From positions 1-10,585 of the forward strand of contig JAANXG010000023.1 in NCBI GenBank assembly GCA_018263405.1: a stretch of 10,585 nt of DNA, read 5' to 3'. Of the stretch, positions 1-7,317 are shown in pieces. Within the stretch, counting starts at the first letter, position 1; each line of letters begins with the position of its first letter. A program made the translations under genes and the position numbers. This stretch comes from Gammaproteobacteria bacterium (GTDB lineage Bacteria; Pseudomonadota; Gammaproteobacteria; Arenicellales; JAANXG01). The notes under the pieces are model-generated. The model worked only from the letters and a program-made list of their open reading frames with translations. It was not told where the DNA came from and searched no databases.

Positions 1-1
1 T

Positions 2-544
2 CCGATCTCGGCCCGTTCCATCGGCGGGATCCATATCCGCGATGTGCTGGCCGCCATTGCCGTCGAGCACGAAGAGGTAATCGACAAATTCGGCGGCCAC
101 GCCATGGCGGCGGGGCTGAGCATCGAACCGGAGCAGCTCGAGCGATTCGAGGCGCTGTTCGATGAAACTACTGCCCGGCTGGGTGCCGACGTCCTGAACC
201 AGGTGCGCGTCCTGTACACGGACGGTCCGTTACACGAGGACGATCTCACTGTGGAGAACGCGAAACTGCTGCGGGAACACGGGCCCTGGGGGCAAGGTTT
301 CCCGGAACCTTTGTTTGACGATACATTCGAAGTACTGGAGCGGGGGACCGTGGGTAAAGGATTTTTACGTTATAAGCTGCGCAAACCGGGATGCAAGAAA
401 GTCATCGCCGGTATCTGCTTTGATCCGCCCGGCGGGGAATCGAGCCCGGACCCCAAAAACGAAATTCATGCCGTCTATCGACTTGCTGTCAATGACTATG
501 CGGGTCGGCAAACAGCGCAACTTATCCTCGAACACATACTATGA
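2..544 (+). CDS. recJ: Single-stranded-DNA-specific 5'-3' exonuclease RecJ, C-terminal part (5' end outside window)
   Basis: RecJ degrades single-stranded DNA 5' to 3' in the cytoplasm during RecF-pathway recombination, mismatch repair and base-excision repair. The reading frame is open from base 2 to a TGA at 542-544, so only the last 180 codons are present. The visible part begins with a SARS-like segment and then has the DHHA1-domain signature FGGHAMAAGL (about 90-120), which in RecJ helps bind substrate near the active site. The C-terminal OB-fold region follows, with the typical HGPWGQGFPEPLFDD stretch (about 270-320), and the protein ends in QLILEHIL. The catalytic DHH motifs lie upstream of the window. 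The stop overlaps the cysM start (ATGA at 541-544), so the two genes are probably translationally coupled. A GTG at 44 is an internal codon, not a start, because homology continues upstream of it. The family assignment is secure; the full length cannot be judged. Confidence 0.93.
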   Translation, partial: PISARSIGGIHIRDVLAAIAVEHEEVIDKFGGHAMAAGLSIEPEQLERFEALFDETTARLGADVLNQVRVLYTDGPLHEDDLTVENAKLLREHGPWGQGFPEPLFDDTFEVLERGTVGKGFLRYKLRKPGCKKVIAGICFDPPGGESSPDPKNEIHAVYRLAVNDYAGRQTAQLILEHIL

Positions 545-1479
545 CCGAGTGGCCTATGCACGCTATTAATGGGGACAAAACACCCCGCCCGAGCGCGCGG
601 TATCTGGAGGATTTCGTCGGCAACACGCCGCTGGTGGGGTTGCAAAGGCTGCCGGGCGGCACCACGAATCGGTTACTGGCCAAACTGGAAGGTAACAATC
701 CCGCCGGGTCGGTGAAGGACCGGCCCGCCTTGCACATGATCGCCCGGGCCCAGGAGCGCGGCGATATCCAACCCGGCGACACGCTGATCGAGGCGACCAG
801 CGGCAACACCGGCATCGCGCTGGCCATGGCCGCCGCCATGCGGGGTTTTCGCATGGTGCTGATTATGCCGGAACACATGAGCGCGGAACGCCGGGCGGTG
901 ATGAAGGCATTCGGCGCTGAAATCATCGGCGTTACGGAAGAGGGCGGCATGGAAGCCGCGCGCGATCTCGCCCTGGCGATGCAGGAGGAAGGAAAGGGCA
1001 TCGTGCTGGATCAATTCGCCAACCCGGACAACTGGCGGGCGCACTACGAGGGTACGGGGCCGGAAATCCAGCGCGATACGGGTGGCGCCGTCACCCACTT
1101 CGTGAGTTCGATGGGCACCACGGGCACGATCATGGGTTGCTCGCGCTATTTCAAGGAAGTGGATGACTCGATACAAATCGTGGGCGTGCAGCCGGTTGAA
1201 GGGGACGCCATACCCGGTATACGCCGCTGGCCCGAAGAATATCTGCCCCGGATTTACGAACCCGAAAGGGTGGACCGGATCATCGACGTGTCCGAAAGCG
1301 AATCCGAAGCGATGATGCGCCGCCTGGCCAAAGAGGAAGGGATCTTCTGCGGTGTGTCGTCGGGCGGCGCCATGGCCGCGGCCCTGGCGTTGTCCGAGCA
1401 AGTCGAGAACGCGGTCATTGTTACCATCGTGTGCGACCGCGGCGACCGCTACATTTCCACCGGCGTTTTCCCCGATTGA
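541..1479 (+). CDS. cysM: Cysteine synthase B (O-acetylserine sulfhydrylase B, PLP-dependent)
   Basis: CysM makes L-cysteine (or S-sulfocysteine from thiosulfate) from O-acetylserine in the cytoplasm. The 312-residue protein is a complete fold-type II PLP enzyme, close to the usual CysM length. NTPLVGL is at 28-34, and NPAGSVKDR (53-61) carries the Schiff-base lysine K59. The ATSGNTG substrate loop is near 87-93, and a glycine-rich phosphate-binding SSMGTTGT lies near 196-203. The C-terminal CDRGDRYISTGVFPD is characteristic of the CysM rather than the CysK branch. The start at 541 overlaps the recJ stop by 4 bases. No clear Shine-Dalgarno sequence precedes it, which fits translational coupling. 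Met6 (base 556) is an alternative start with equally poor support. The gene ends where the decayed hoxX region begins. Confidence 0.95.
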   Translation: MTEWPMHAINGDKTPRPSARYLEDFVGNTPLVGLQRLPGGTTNRLLAKLEGNNPAGSVKDRPALHMIARAQERGDIQPGDTLIEATSGNTGIALAMAAAMRGFRMVLIMPEHMSAERRAVMKAFGAEIIGVTEEGGMEAARDLALAMQEEGKGIVLDQFANPDNWRAHYEGTGPEIQRDTGGAVTHFVSSMGTTGTIMGCSRYFKEVDDSIQIVGVQPVEGDAIPGIRRWPEEYLPRIYEPERVDRIIDVSESESEAMMRRLAKEEGIFCGVSSGGAMAAALALSEQVENAVIVTIVCDRGDRYISTGVFPD

Positions 1480-1544
1480 TTCAAGGCATGTCGGGGGCTT
1501 CGGGTGGTCGAAAACGCCGTACAGCAAAGCCTGGCGGCTTCGGC

Positions 1545-1940
1545 AGCCACATAATCATCGCGGCGCTGCAAGGCAATGCTGGAGCCGGTGGAGTTTTTCT
1601 GGCATTGGCCGCAGATCGGGTGCCGGCCCGTTCCGGAATCATCCTGAACCCACATTATAAGGGTATGGGGAACCTGCATGGCTCCGAATACTGGACCTAT
1701 CTTCTGCCTCGGCGCGTCGGGCAGGAAAGGGCACGCGTGCTTGCCGAGGCAAGGTTGCCCATCGGGGCGGCTGAAGCAAGCCGCCTCGGCCTCATTGATG
1801 ATCACTTCGGCCAGGATGTGCGGGAGTTTGCGGCTTGGGTCAAACAAGCAACTCAGTCGCTTGCCGGCGATGTCTCGCTACCCGCAATGCTGGCTGAAAA
1901 ACGCAAACAGCGGGCGCGGGATGAGGCCGCTATGACTTTG
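1545..1940 (+). pseudogene. hoxX: Remnant of hydrogenase maturation factor HoxX (crotonase-like domain fragment)
   Basis: About 130 residues in one open frame resemble the C-terminal enoyl-CoA-hydratase-like domain of HoxX. They read SHIIIAALQGNAGAGG, then VFLALAADRV, then LNPHYKGMGNLHGSEYWTY, LLPRRVG, ARLPIGAAEA, and finally AEKRKQRARDEAAM. HoxX is normally a protein of roughly 550-600 residues with a formyl-transferase-like half and this crotonase half. It produces the CO ligand of [NiFe]-hydrogenase from a formyl donor under oxic conditions. Here the whole N-terminal part is missing. Homology stops near base 1935, without the expected C-terminal tail, and runs into unrelated sequence up to a stop at 2151-2153. 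The open frame also extends upstream into cysM in another frame, with no plausible start or ribosome site, so this is best read as a truncated relic. No other hydrogenase gene is in the window. A chimeric expressed peptide is possible but unlikely. Confidence 0.72.
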
Positions 1941-2172
1941 TCTATAGAAGGCCGAAATCAAGAACGCCACCCAGCATCGCCAGGCACCGGAGATCCGGTT
2001 ACAAGCCGTGAGTCATTTTTCAAAGACGAGCATCACTTTGTGCAGATGCAGACCGGCCTTGGAGGCAACCGCATTGTAGGCTGGTTGGCAGGTCCCACGA
2101 ATCCGTTGAGCAGTGAAGGTGTTGGGTTTTACTGGTTCAGCTTCCGGTTATAGGGCGGGAAGCCGTTGATGG
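1941..2172. other. Spacer without a recognisable gene
   Basis: This stretch lies between the end of hoxX homology and the mini-transposon. The hoxX-relic frame stays open here to a TAG at 2151-2153, but its residues no longer match the family. On the - strand, bases 2147-2013 hold 44 codons between two stops, with no usual start codon. The peptide (for example AQRIRGTCQPAYNAVASKAG) has fairly ordinary composition and could be the tail of a lost gene, but I do not recognise it. I see no terminator-like hairpin, tRNA or repeat array in this part. Confidence 0.5.
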
Positions 2173-2180
2173 TTGTGTAG
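2173..2180. repeat. Left copy of 8-bp target-site duplication
   Basis: TTGTGTAG here is repeated exactly at 2245-2252, directly abutting both ends of the inverted-repeat element between them. Removing one copy plus the element restores a continuous pre-insertion sequence, GGTTGTGTAGTCGC. Confidence 0.85.
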
Positions 2181-2244
2181 GTAATTTCTCAAAAAGTCCG
2201 TGCAATGTCGGCGATCGTGCGGGGCAGGGTTATTGAGAAATTAC
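2181..2244. mobile_element. 64-bp IS66-type miniature element (MITE or internally deleted IS remnant)
   Basis: The left end, GTAATTTCTCAA (2181-2192), and right end, TTGAGAAATTAC (2233-2244), are perfect 12-bp inverted repeats. Similarity continues after one mismatch to 14 of 15 bases. The element is flanked on both sides by the same 8 bases, TTGTGTAG. Terminal repeats starting 5'-GTAA and an 8-bp target duplication are the established hallmarks of the IS66 family, so that assignment is likely though not proved. The interior is only about 40 bases and has no coding capacity, so any movement would need a transposase from elsewhere. The perfect ends and duplication suggest a fairly recent insertion, or an internal deletion after insertion. 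It ends 16 bases before the SNF2 start codon and could affect that gene's expression. The transcript could also fold into a 12-bp hairpin. Confidence 0.82.
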
Positions 2245-2252
2245 TTGTGTAG
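2245..2252. repeat. Right copy of 8-bp target-site duplication
   Basis: Exact direct copy of TTGTGTAG at 2173-2180, immediately outside the right inverted end of the mini-element. It ends 8 bases before the GTG start of the SNF2 gene. Confidence 0.85.
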
Positions 2253-2260
2253 TCGCTAAT

Positions 2261-4966
2261 GTGATGATTTATGATCTTAAACTGACACCGGCCGGCTGCC
2301 TTCGCCTGAGCAAAGGCGACGACGGCAGCGGGGCGGCAGCCGATGCCTGGCTGAAGAGGGTTGCGGTTGCCTTTTCGTCATCCCAAGCAGCGGGCCTTTT
2401 TGCGCTAGCCGCTACGAGGCCGGATACGCCACCGCCGCCGGCGTTCTCCTTTTGGCGGGATTTCGCCTGCTGCTACCTGACACAACTCTGCCGTACACCC
2501 GAGTCCGTCGGGAAACTGCTCGATCCAATCGAGCCGCCTTGCGAATCCGAGTTGGCTCCCATGCTGCTCTCCGCACCGCCCATGCAGGGAGGTGAATACC
2601 TCAACACCGATGTCTTTTGTGGCCTTTGGGTTGATTTGGACTCGTGGGCGCGGAAAGAGATCGCCTCGTCAAAGGACGCCCCGACCGGATGGCTGAAGAA
2701 GCACGCCGCCATCTGGCACCAGGTCGGACGCGTCTGCTTTCACCTTGCGGAGCAGAAGCAAGACCCCGAGTTGCCTTTCGCGTTTCTGGCTACCTATGCG
2801 CCAGGGCTTTCCCAGGGCGGGGGCGTGCAATACCGGCCCTTGGGCAAAGCCCTTCAAGAATACGCGGGCGAACGAAACAAGCAAGCCCTGATCACTCTGC
2901 TTTCGCCCGTACATCGAGCGTCCGAGAAGATCGACTTTGTCAAGGAGATGGTCGATTCCGGAGATGTTTTTCATTCCCTGGCGTGGACTCCGGGCGAAGC
3001 CTATCGCCTTCTCAAAAATGTGCCCCTTCTCGAGCAAAGCGGACTCCTGGTACGACTCCCGGATTGGTGGCGGAAACGCCCCCGCCCGCGCGTGACCGTG
3101 ACCATCGGTGAAAAGAGACAGAGTCGTTTCGGCACCGACGCGATGCTGGATTTTAAGGTCGGCTTCGCCCTGGGGGATCGGAACCTGACCGATAAGGAAT
3201 GGCGTCGGATCATGGCGTCGGAGGACGGCCTCGCATATGTGAAAGGGCAATGGGTCGAGGTCGATCGAGAAAAGCTGTCCGAGGCCCTTGAGCATTGGAA
3301 ACAAGTGGAGGCTGGCGCGGCCGAGGAAGGAATCTCATTTATCGAAGGTATGCGTCTCCTGGCGGGAGCACCGGCAAACTTGGATGTCGACGGCCCACCG
3401 GAAGCCGAGGAGCGCGAGTGGTCCTTCGTCGATGCGGGCAAATGGCTTTCCGATATTCTGTCGGGCCTGCGCAATCCCGACGAGCTCACCTCCGGCGGGC
3501 GCAACAATGACTTTCGTGGCACACTTCGTCACTATCAGGAGATCGGGGGCAATTGGCTCCGGTTCTTGTCAAACCTCGGACTCGGTGCATGTCTTGCCGA
3601 CGACATGGGATTGGGCAAGACCATTCAGGTTCTGTCGCTCTTGTTGGCCCTGAAAGAAAAAAACAAGTCGTCCGCTAAACCGTCGCTTCTGGTACTTCCG
3701 GCATCGCTCCTGGCGAACTGGAAGGCTGAGATGAAGCGCTTCACGCCAACGCTTGAGACCACTTTCATTCATCCATCGGAAATGGAAAAAACAGTCCTCG
3801 CCGCCATGGGCGAGAATGCCGGTGAGGTTCTTGCAAAAACCGACGTGGTCCTGACCACCTACGGAATGCTGCTCAGACAAAAATGGCTGCTCGATATGAA
3901 ATGGCGGCTTGTTATTCTGGACGAAGCCCAGGCCATTAAAAACCCCTCCGCGCGCCAAACCAAAACGGTTAAACGGCTCAAGGCGGATGCCCGGATCGCA
4001 CTCACGGGCACGCCGGTAGAGAACCGGCTTTCCGATCTCTGGTCGCTGTTCGATTTTCTTTGCCCGGGCCTGCTCGGTTCGGCCGTCAAATTTAAGAAAT
4101 TCGTCAAGGGCTTGGAGGCACGGGAACATGATCGCTACGCGCCTCTCAGGAACCTGGTCGGGCCTTATGTCCTCAGGCGGCTCAAGACCGATCGAAGCAT
4201 TATCGCGGATTTGCCCGACAAGACCGAGATGAAGGCGTTCTGCGGCCTGGCAAAAAAACAGGCCGCGATGTACACCAAGTCGGTGGAGGAACTCGCAATG
4301 GCGCTCGAAGAACTCGACGGGATGAAACGGCGCGGGCTTGTGCTGGCCTACCTGATGCGGTTCAAGCAGATATGCAATCACCCGAGCCAGCTTCTCGGCG
4401 ACGGCGGCTACGAACCGGCCGACAGCGGCAAGTTCGACCGGCTCGGGACAATCTGTGAGGAAGTCGTGTCGCGGCAGGAAAAGGTTCTTGTGTTCACCCA
4501 GTTCCGCGAGATCACTGGACCGATCTCCGCTTTTCTCGGGGGAGTTTTTGGTCGCGAGGGCCTCGTCCTGCACGGTGGAACGGCGGTAAAGAAACGCAGA
4601 ACCTTGATCGACATGTTCCAGAAGGAAGAGGGACCGCCGTTTTTCGTACTTTCCCTCAAAGCGGGCGGCACAGGGATCAACCTCACTGCCGCATCGCACG
4701 TGGTCCACTTCGACCGCTGGTGGAATCCGGCCGTGGAAAACCAAGCGACGGACCGGGCGTTCCGCATAGGCCAGCATCGAAACGTAGTGGTGCACAAGTT
4801 TGTTTGCCGGGGGACGATCGAAGAGAAGATCGACACCCTGATCGAAGAAAAAACAAATCTTGCCGACGATATCCTGAAGGCCGGAGCCGAATCCATGTTG
4901 ACGGAGATGAGCAACGAAGAATTGCTTAAGGTCGTGGCCCTCGATATCGATCAGGCGCGTCTGTAG
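2261..4966 (+). CDS. SNF2-family DNA translocase/helicase-like ATPase (HepA-like, DUF3670 N-terminal region)
   Basis: This 901-residue protein is a complete bacterial SNF2 ATPase; the family tracks along double-stranded DNA and remodels bound proteins rather than unwinding. The N-terminal 250 residues show no motif I recognise. Residues about 250-350 (LLKNVPLLEQSGLLVRLPDWW through GQWVEV) match the DUF3670/SNF2-associated domain typical of stand-alone bacterial members. RecA lobe 1 has motif I DDMGLGKT (447-454), motif II DEAQ (554-557) and motif III LTGTP (581-585). Lobe 2 has KVLVFTQF (741-748), SLKAGGTGINLTAA (798-811) and QATDRAFRIGQ (828-838). All catalytic motifs are intact. The start is GTG 2261 or the adjacent ATG 2264. 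An in-frame stop at 2234 limits extension upstream, and no clear ribosome site is visible. The downstream SWIM gene begins 7 bases after the stop, so the two form an operon. The substrate and pathway are unknown; roles in repair, transcription recycling or defence are all possible. Confidence 0.93.
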   Translation: MMIYDLKLTPAGCLRLSKGDDGSGAAADAWLKRVAVAFSSSQAAGLFALAATRPDTPPPPAFSFWRDFACCYLTQLCRTPESVGKLLDPIEPPCESELAPMLLSAPPMQGGEYLNTDVFCGLWVDLDSWARKEIASSKDAPTGWLKKHAAIWHQVGRVCFHLAEQKQDPELPFAFLATYAPGLSQGGGVQYRPLGKALQEYAGERNKQALITLLSPVHRASEKIDFVKEMVDSGDVFHSLAWTPGEAYRLLKNVPLLEQSGLLVRLPDWWRKRPRPRVTVTIGEKRQSRFGTDAMLDFKVGFALGDRNLTDKEWRRIMASEDGLAYVKGQWVEVDREKLSEALEHWKQVEAGAAEEGISFIEGMRLLAGAPANLDVDGPPEAEEREWSFVDAGKWLSDILSGLRNPDELTSGGRNNDFRGTLRHYQEIGGNWLRFLSNLGLGACLADDMGLGKTIQVLSLLLALKEKNKSSAKPSLLVLPASLLANWKAEMKRFTPTLETTFIHPSEMEKTVLAAMGENAGEVLAKTDVVLTTYGMLLRQKWLLDMKWRLVILDEAQAIKNPSARQTKTVKRLKADARIALTGTPVENRLSDLWSLFDFLCPGLLGSAVKFKKFVKGLEAREHDRYAPLRNLVGPYVLRRLKTDRSIIADLPDKTEMKAFCGLAKKQAAMYTKSVEELAMALEELDGMKRRGLVLAYLMRFKQICNHPSQLLGDGGYEPADSGKFDRLGTICEEVVSRQEKVLVFTQFREITGPISAFLGGVFGREGLVLHGGTAVKKRRTLIDMFQKEEGPPFFVLSLKAGGTGINLTAASHVVHFDRWWNPAVENQATDRAFRIGQHRNVVVHKFVCRGTIEEKIDTLIEEKTNLADDILKAGAESMLTEMSNEELLKVVALDIDQARL

Positions 4967-4970
4967 GAGA
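4965..4970 (+). promoter_or_regulatory. Ribosome binding site of the SWIM gene, overlapping the SNF2 stop codon
   Basis: AGGAGA shares its first two bases with the TAG stop of the SNF2 gene. The GGAG core is 4 bases from ATG 4974 and 7 bases from ATG 4977, so spacing favours the second ATG. The overlap suggests that ribosomes finishing SNF2 re-initiate on the SWIM gene, keeping the two proteins in proportion. Confidence 0.6.
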
Positions 4971-4973
4971 CCC

Positions 4974-6089
4974 ATGATGAGCCGATACGGTTGGAGGCCA
5001 TACGTGCCCGTGGCCGCGCGCCGCGCGCGCGCCTTGAAGAAAATGGAGAAGCTCCGGAAAAAGGGACTCAATATCAAGCCTGTGAAGATCGAGGGGAGGA
5101 AGATTGCGCGAACGTTTTGGGGGGAGGCCTGGTGCGATCACCTTGAGTTGTTCAGCGACTACGAAAACCGATTGCCGCGCGGCCGCACCTACGTCCGTAA
5201 CGGCTCGGTGTGCCACCTTGACATCGCCAAGGGCGAGGTCAATGCCATGGTCAGCGGCTCCGGGCTCTATACGGTGAAAGTCTCCATCAAGACGCTTCCC
5301 CGGAAAAAATGGAAAAGCGTGAAGAGCCGCTGCGCCGGACAAATCGGTTCGCTTCTGGAGCTGCTTCAGGGCAGGCTTTCCAGGAACGTGATGGCCGTTG
5401 TGACCGACCCAAACCAGGGGTTGTTCCCTTTGCCCGGGGAGATCGGCCTGAAGTGCAGCTGCCCCGACTGGGCCGTCTTGTGCAAGCACGTGGCGGCAGT
5501 ACTTTACGGGGTGGGCGCACGGCTGGACGAAGAGCCGGGGTTGCTTTTCCTTCTTCGGGCAGTGGATCAGGAAGAGCTGATCGGCGCCGAGGTCGGCGTG
5601 GCGACCGCCGCCGCGGGAACGAAAGGGGGCCGCAGGCGCATCGCGGATGAGGCTCTGGCGGATGTGTTCGGCATCGAGATGTCGGAAGATCCGACGCCCG
5701 CCGGGGTGAAATCCTCGCGGCGCCGGGGAAAGGCTGTACCCAAGTCAAAGAAGACTTCCAAGGTCGCGGTGACACGGGCGGGGAAGCGCAGAGCGAAAGT
5801 CGGCGGGAAATCGAGCCAAGCCCGAAAGACATCCGCCGGCGCGAACCGGGCATCGCGAGCCGCTTCGAGTACGCGCGCCGTCACCGGCAAAGCCGTTGCC
5901 GGATTGCGTGCGAAGTTCGGTATGACGCGAAGCGAATTCGCAAGGCTTCTCGGCGTAAGCGAGCCTTCTGTCGGGAACTGGGAAAAGAAGCCCGGAACGC
6001 TCGACCTTCAGACACGCACGTTCGCTGCCTGGAAGGTGGCGAAGAGATTGACGAGGCGGCAAGCCTGGCTGAAGTTGGACGGTTCTTAA
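4974..6089 (+). CDS. SWIM zinc-finger protein with histone-H1-like linker and C-terminal XRE-type helix-turn-helix
   Basis: The 371-residue protein has three parts. Residues 1-240 match the bacterial SWIM family commonly encoded beside SNF2 ATPases. They include FWGEAWC (48-54), the RGRTYVRNGSV segment (69-79), and the Zn-chelating SWIM signature CxCx6CxH at C161, C163, C170 and H172. Residues about 247-306 are a low-complexity linker rich in Lys, Arg, Ala and Ser, resembling histone H1 or AlgP tails; it probably binds DNA without sequence preference. Residues about 308-360 form a Cro/XRE-like helix-turn-helix (FGMTRSEFARLLGVSEPSVGNWE, with L and W at expected core positions). ATG 4974 and ATG 4977 are both possible starts; ribosome-site spacing favours 4977. 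The protein is probably the partner of the SNF2 ATPase, guiding it to DNA. The combined domain layout is less common than SWIM alone. The molecular target is unknown. Confidence 0.88.
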   Translation: MMSRYGWRPYVPVAARRARALKKMEKLRKKGLNIKPVKIEGRKIARTFWGEAWCDHLELFSDYENRLPRGRTYVRNGSVCHLDIAKGEVNAMVSGSGLYTVKVSIKTLPRKKWKSVKSRCAGQIGSLLELLQGRLSRNVMAVVTDPNQGLFPLPGEIGLKCSCPDWAVLCKHVAAVLYGVGARLDEEPGLLFLLRAVDQEELIGAEVGVATAAAGTKGGRRRIADEALADVFGIEMSEDPTPAGVKSSRRRGKAVPKSKKTSKVAVTRAGKRRAKVGGKSSQARKTSAGANRASRAASSTRAVTGKAVAGLRAKFGMTRSEFARLLGVSEPSVGNWEKKPGTLDLQTRTFAAWKVAKRLTRRQAWLKLDGS

Positions 6090-6114
6090 TGGCCACGGAT
6101 ACAAACGATGTACT

Positions 6115-7317
6115 TCACTCCACAGCACGCGGTCCGGTTGGGGCGGCGCCCAGCCCGACGGGAATGGCAACTTCCGCGCCCGGCCCGGGACGCGGTGGGA
6201 CCATTAAAGCCAGCAGCAGCGAGATACCGGCCATCGCCGTGCCGGACAAGAATACGAGCGCCGGGGATTGCAACCACACGAAGCCCAACACAACCGGGAT
6301 CACCACGGCGGCGACATGGTTGATGGTGAACGAGACACCCGACGTGGAGGCGATGTCGGCCGGGTCGGCGATTTTCTGGAAATAGGTCTTTATACCAAAC
6401 GCCATGGCGAACAGCATGTGGTCCAGCACATACAGTACCGCCGCCAAACGGGGATCGGTGACAAATGCATAAGTTGTAAAGATACCGATCAGTCCCAGGT
6501 ACTCGAATATCAACACCAGTCGTTCACCGAAACGCGCGATTAATCGTCCGACCGTGGGCGCGATGAAGGCATTGACCGCGTGGTTGATCAGAAACAGCAG
6601 GGCAATATTGGCGGCGGAGAAACCGAACTTTTCCACCATCAGGAAACCGGCGAAGACGATGAAGATCTGACGGCGCGCACCGCTCATAAACGTCAACGCG
6701 TAGTACAGCCAGTAGCGGCGACGCAGCAACAGGTGTTTGTGCTGCGGGACGATATGAGGGAATTGCGGAAAGGCGAACCAGGCGAATAGTGCACCGGCCG
6801 CCGCCAACCCCCCGGCTGTGAGGTACATCCAGATGTAGTCGACGGATAGTACTTCCGTGCACAGCCAGATGGAACCGAAAGCCACCAGGGCGGCGATCGA
6901 GCTCGCCGAAACCTGCCGGCCCATCACGATGGGGGAGTGCTGCTTGTCGATCCATTGCAACGTCAGGGACTGTTGCAGGGTGTAGTAATAATGAAATCCT
7001 ACGGACATCAGGATCGTGGTGATGTACAACCCAAGCGGGGTGGGCCAGAAACCGGTAGCCGCCACACCGGCGCCGAGCAGGCCAACGGAAAGCAGCGCGA
7101 ACTTCTGCTCGCGCAGAAACAGCAGCACGAACACGGCGGTGAAAGCGAGGAAGCCCGGCACTTCCCGAAGGCTCTGCAGGATGCCGATCTCCGCCCCGGT
7201 GAAACCGGCCCGTTCCACAACGAAATTGTTCAACAGCGCGTGCCAGACGGAGAAGGACAACGCCCCGAGAACGGCCAGCAGGATCAATAGAGTCTGGGGT
7301 TGGTGCAGGCGGTGCAT
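6115..7317 (-). CDS. Major facilitator superfamily (MFS) transporter
   Basis: This 400-residue inner-membrane protein has about 12 hydrophobic segments, typical of MFS secondary transporters. The first is near residues 10-29 (LLILLAVLGALSFSVWHALL) and the last near the C-terminus (LVFLSGTAMAGISLLLALMV). The two six-helix halves are separated by a basic cytoplasmic loop (HKHLLLRRRYW, about 192-203). A short Arg/Gly pair-rich turn (VGRLIARFGER) in the second half resembles the MFS loop between paired helices. Substrate cannot be inferred. ATG 7317 is the only reasonable start in frame, and no strong ribosome site is visible. It converges on the SWIM gene, with 25 bases between stop codons and no evident terminator hairpin. 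It is divergent from the exonuclease gene across a 107-base spacer. Confidence 0.88.
   Translation of the reverse strand: MHRLHQPQTLLILLAVLGALSFSVWHALLNNFVVERAGFTGAEIGILQSLREVPGFLAFTAVFVLLFLREQKFALLSVGLLGAGVAATGFWPTPLGLYITTILMSVGFHYYYTLQQSLTLQWIDKQHSPIVMGRQVSASSIAALVAFGSIWLCTEVLSVDYIWMYLTAGGLAAAGALFAWFAFPQFPHIVPQHKHLLLRRRYWLYYALTFMSGARRQIFIVFAGFLMVEKFGFSAANIALLFLINHAVNAFIAPTVGRLIARFGERLVLIFEYLGLIGIFTTYAFVTDPRLAAVLYVLDHMLFAMAFGIKTYFQKIADPADIASTSGVSFTINHVAAVVIPVVLGFVWLQSPALVFLSGTAMAGISLLLALMVPPRPGPGAEVAIPVGLGAAPTGPRAVE

Noticed and set aside
673..1527. 284-codon - strand open frame opposite cysM
   Set aside because: It is a mirror frame of a fully conserved PLP enzyme and has no domain signal; its composition (H, G, R, D rich) is that of a shadow.
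2233..2261. Outward promoter from the mini-element (TTGAGA with GCTAAT at 16 bases)
   Set aside because: The -35 match is good but the -10 is weak, and the predicted transcription start would fall inside the SNF2 coding start, so it was not listed as a promoter.
3569..5077. 502-codon open frame on the - strand opposite the SNF2 gene
   Set aside because: It lies antisense to an unmistakable SNF2 catalytic core, is rich in H, R, P and Q with no recognisable motif, and is the usual mirror frame of a GC-rich gene.
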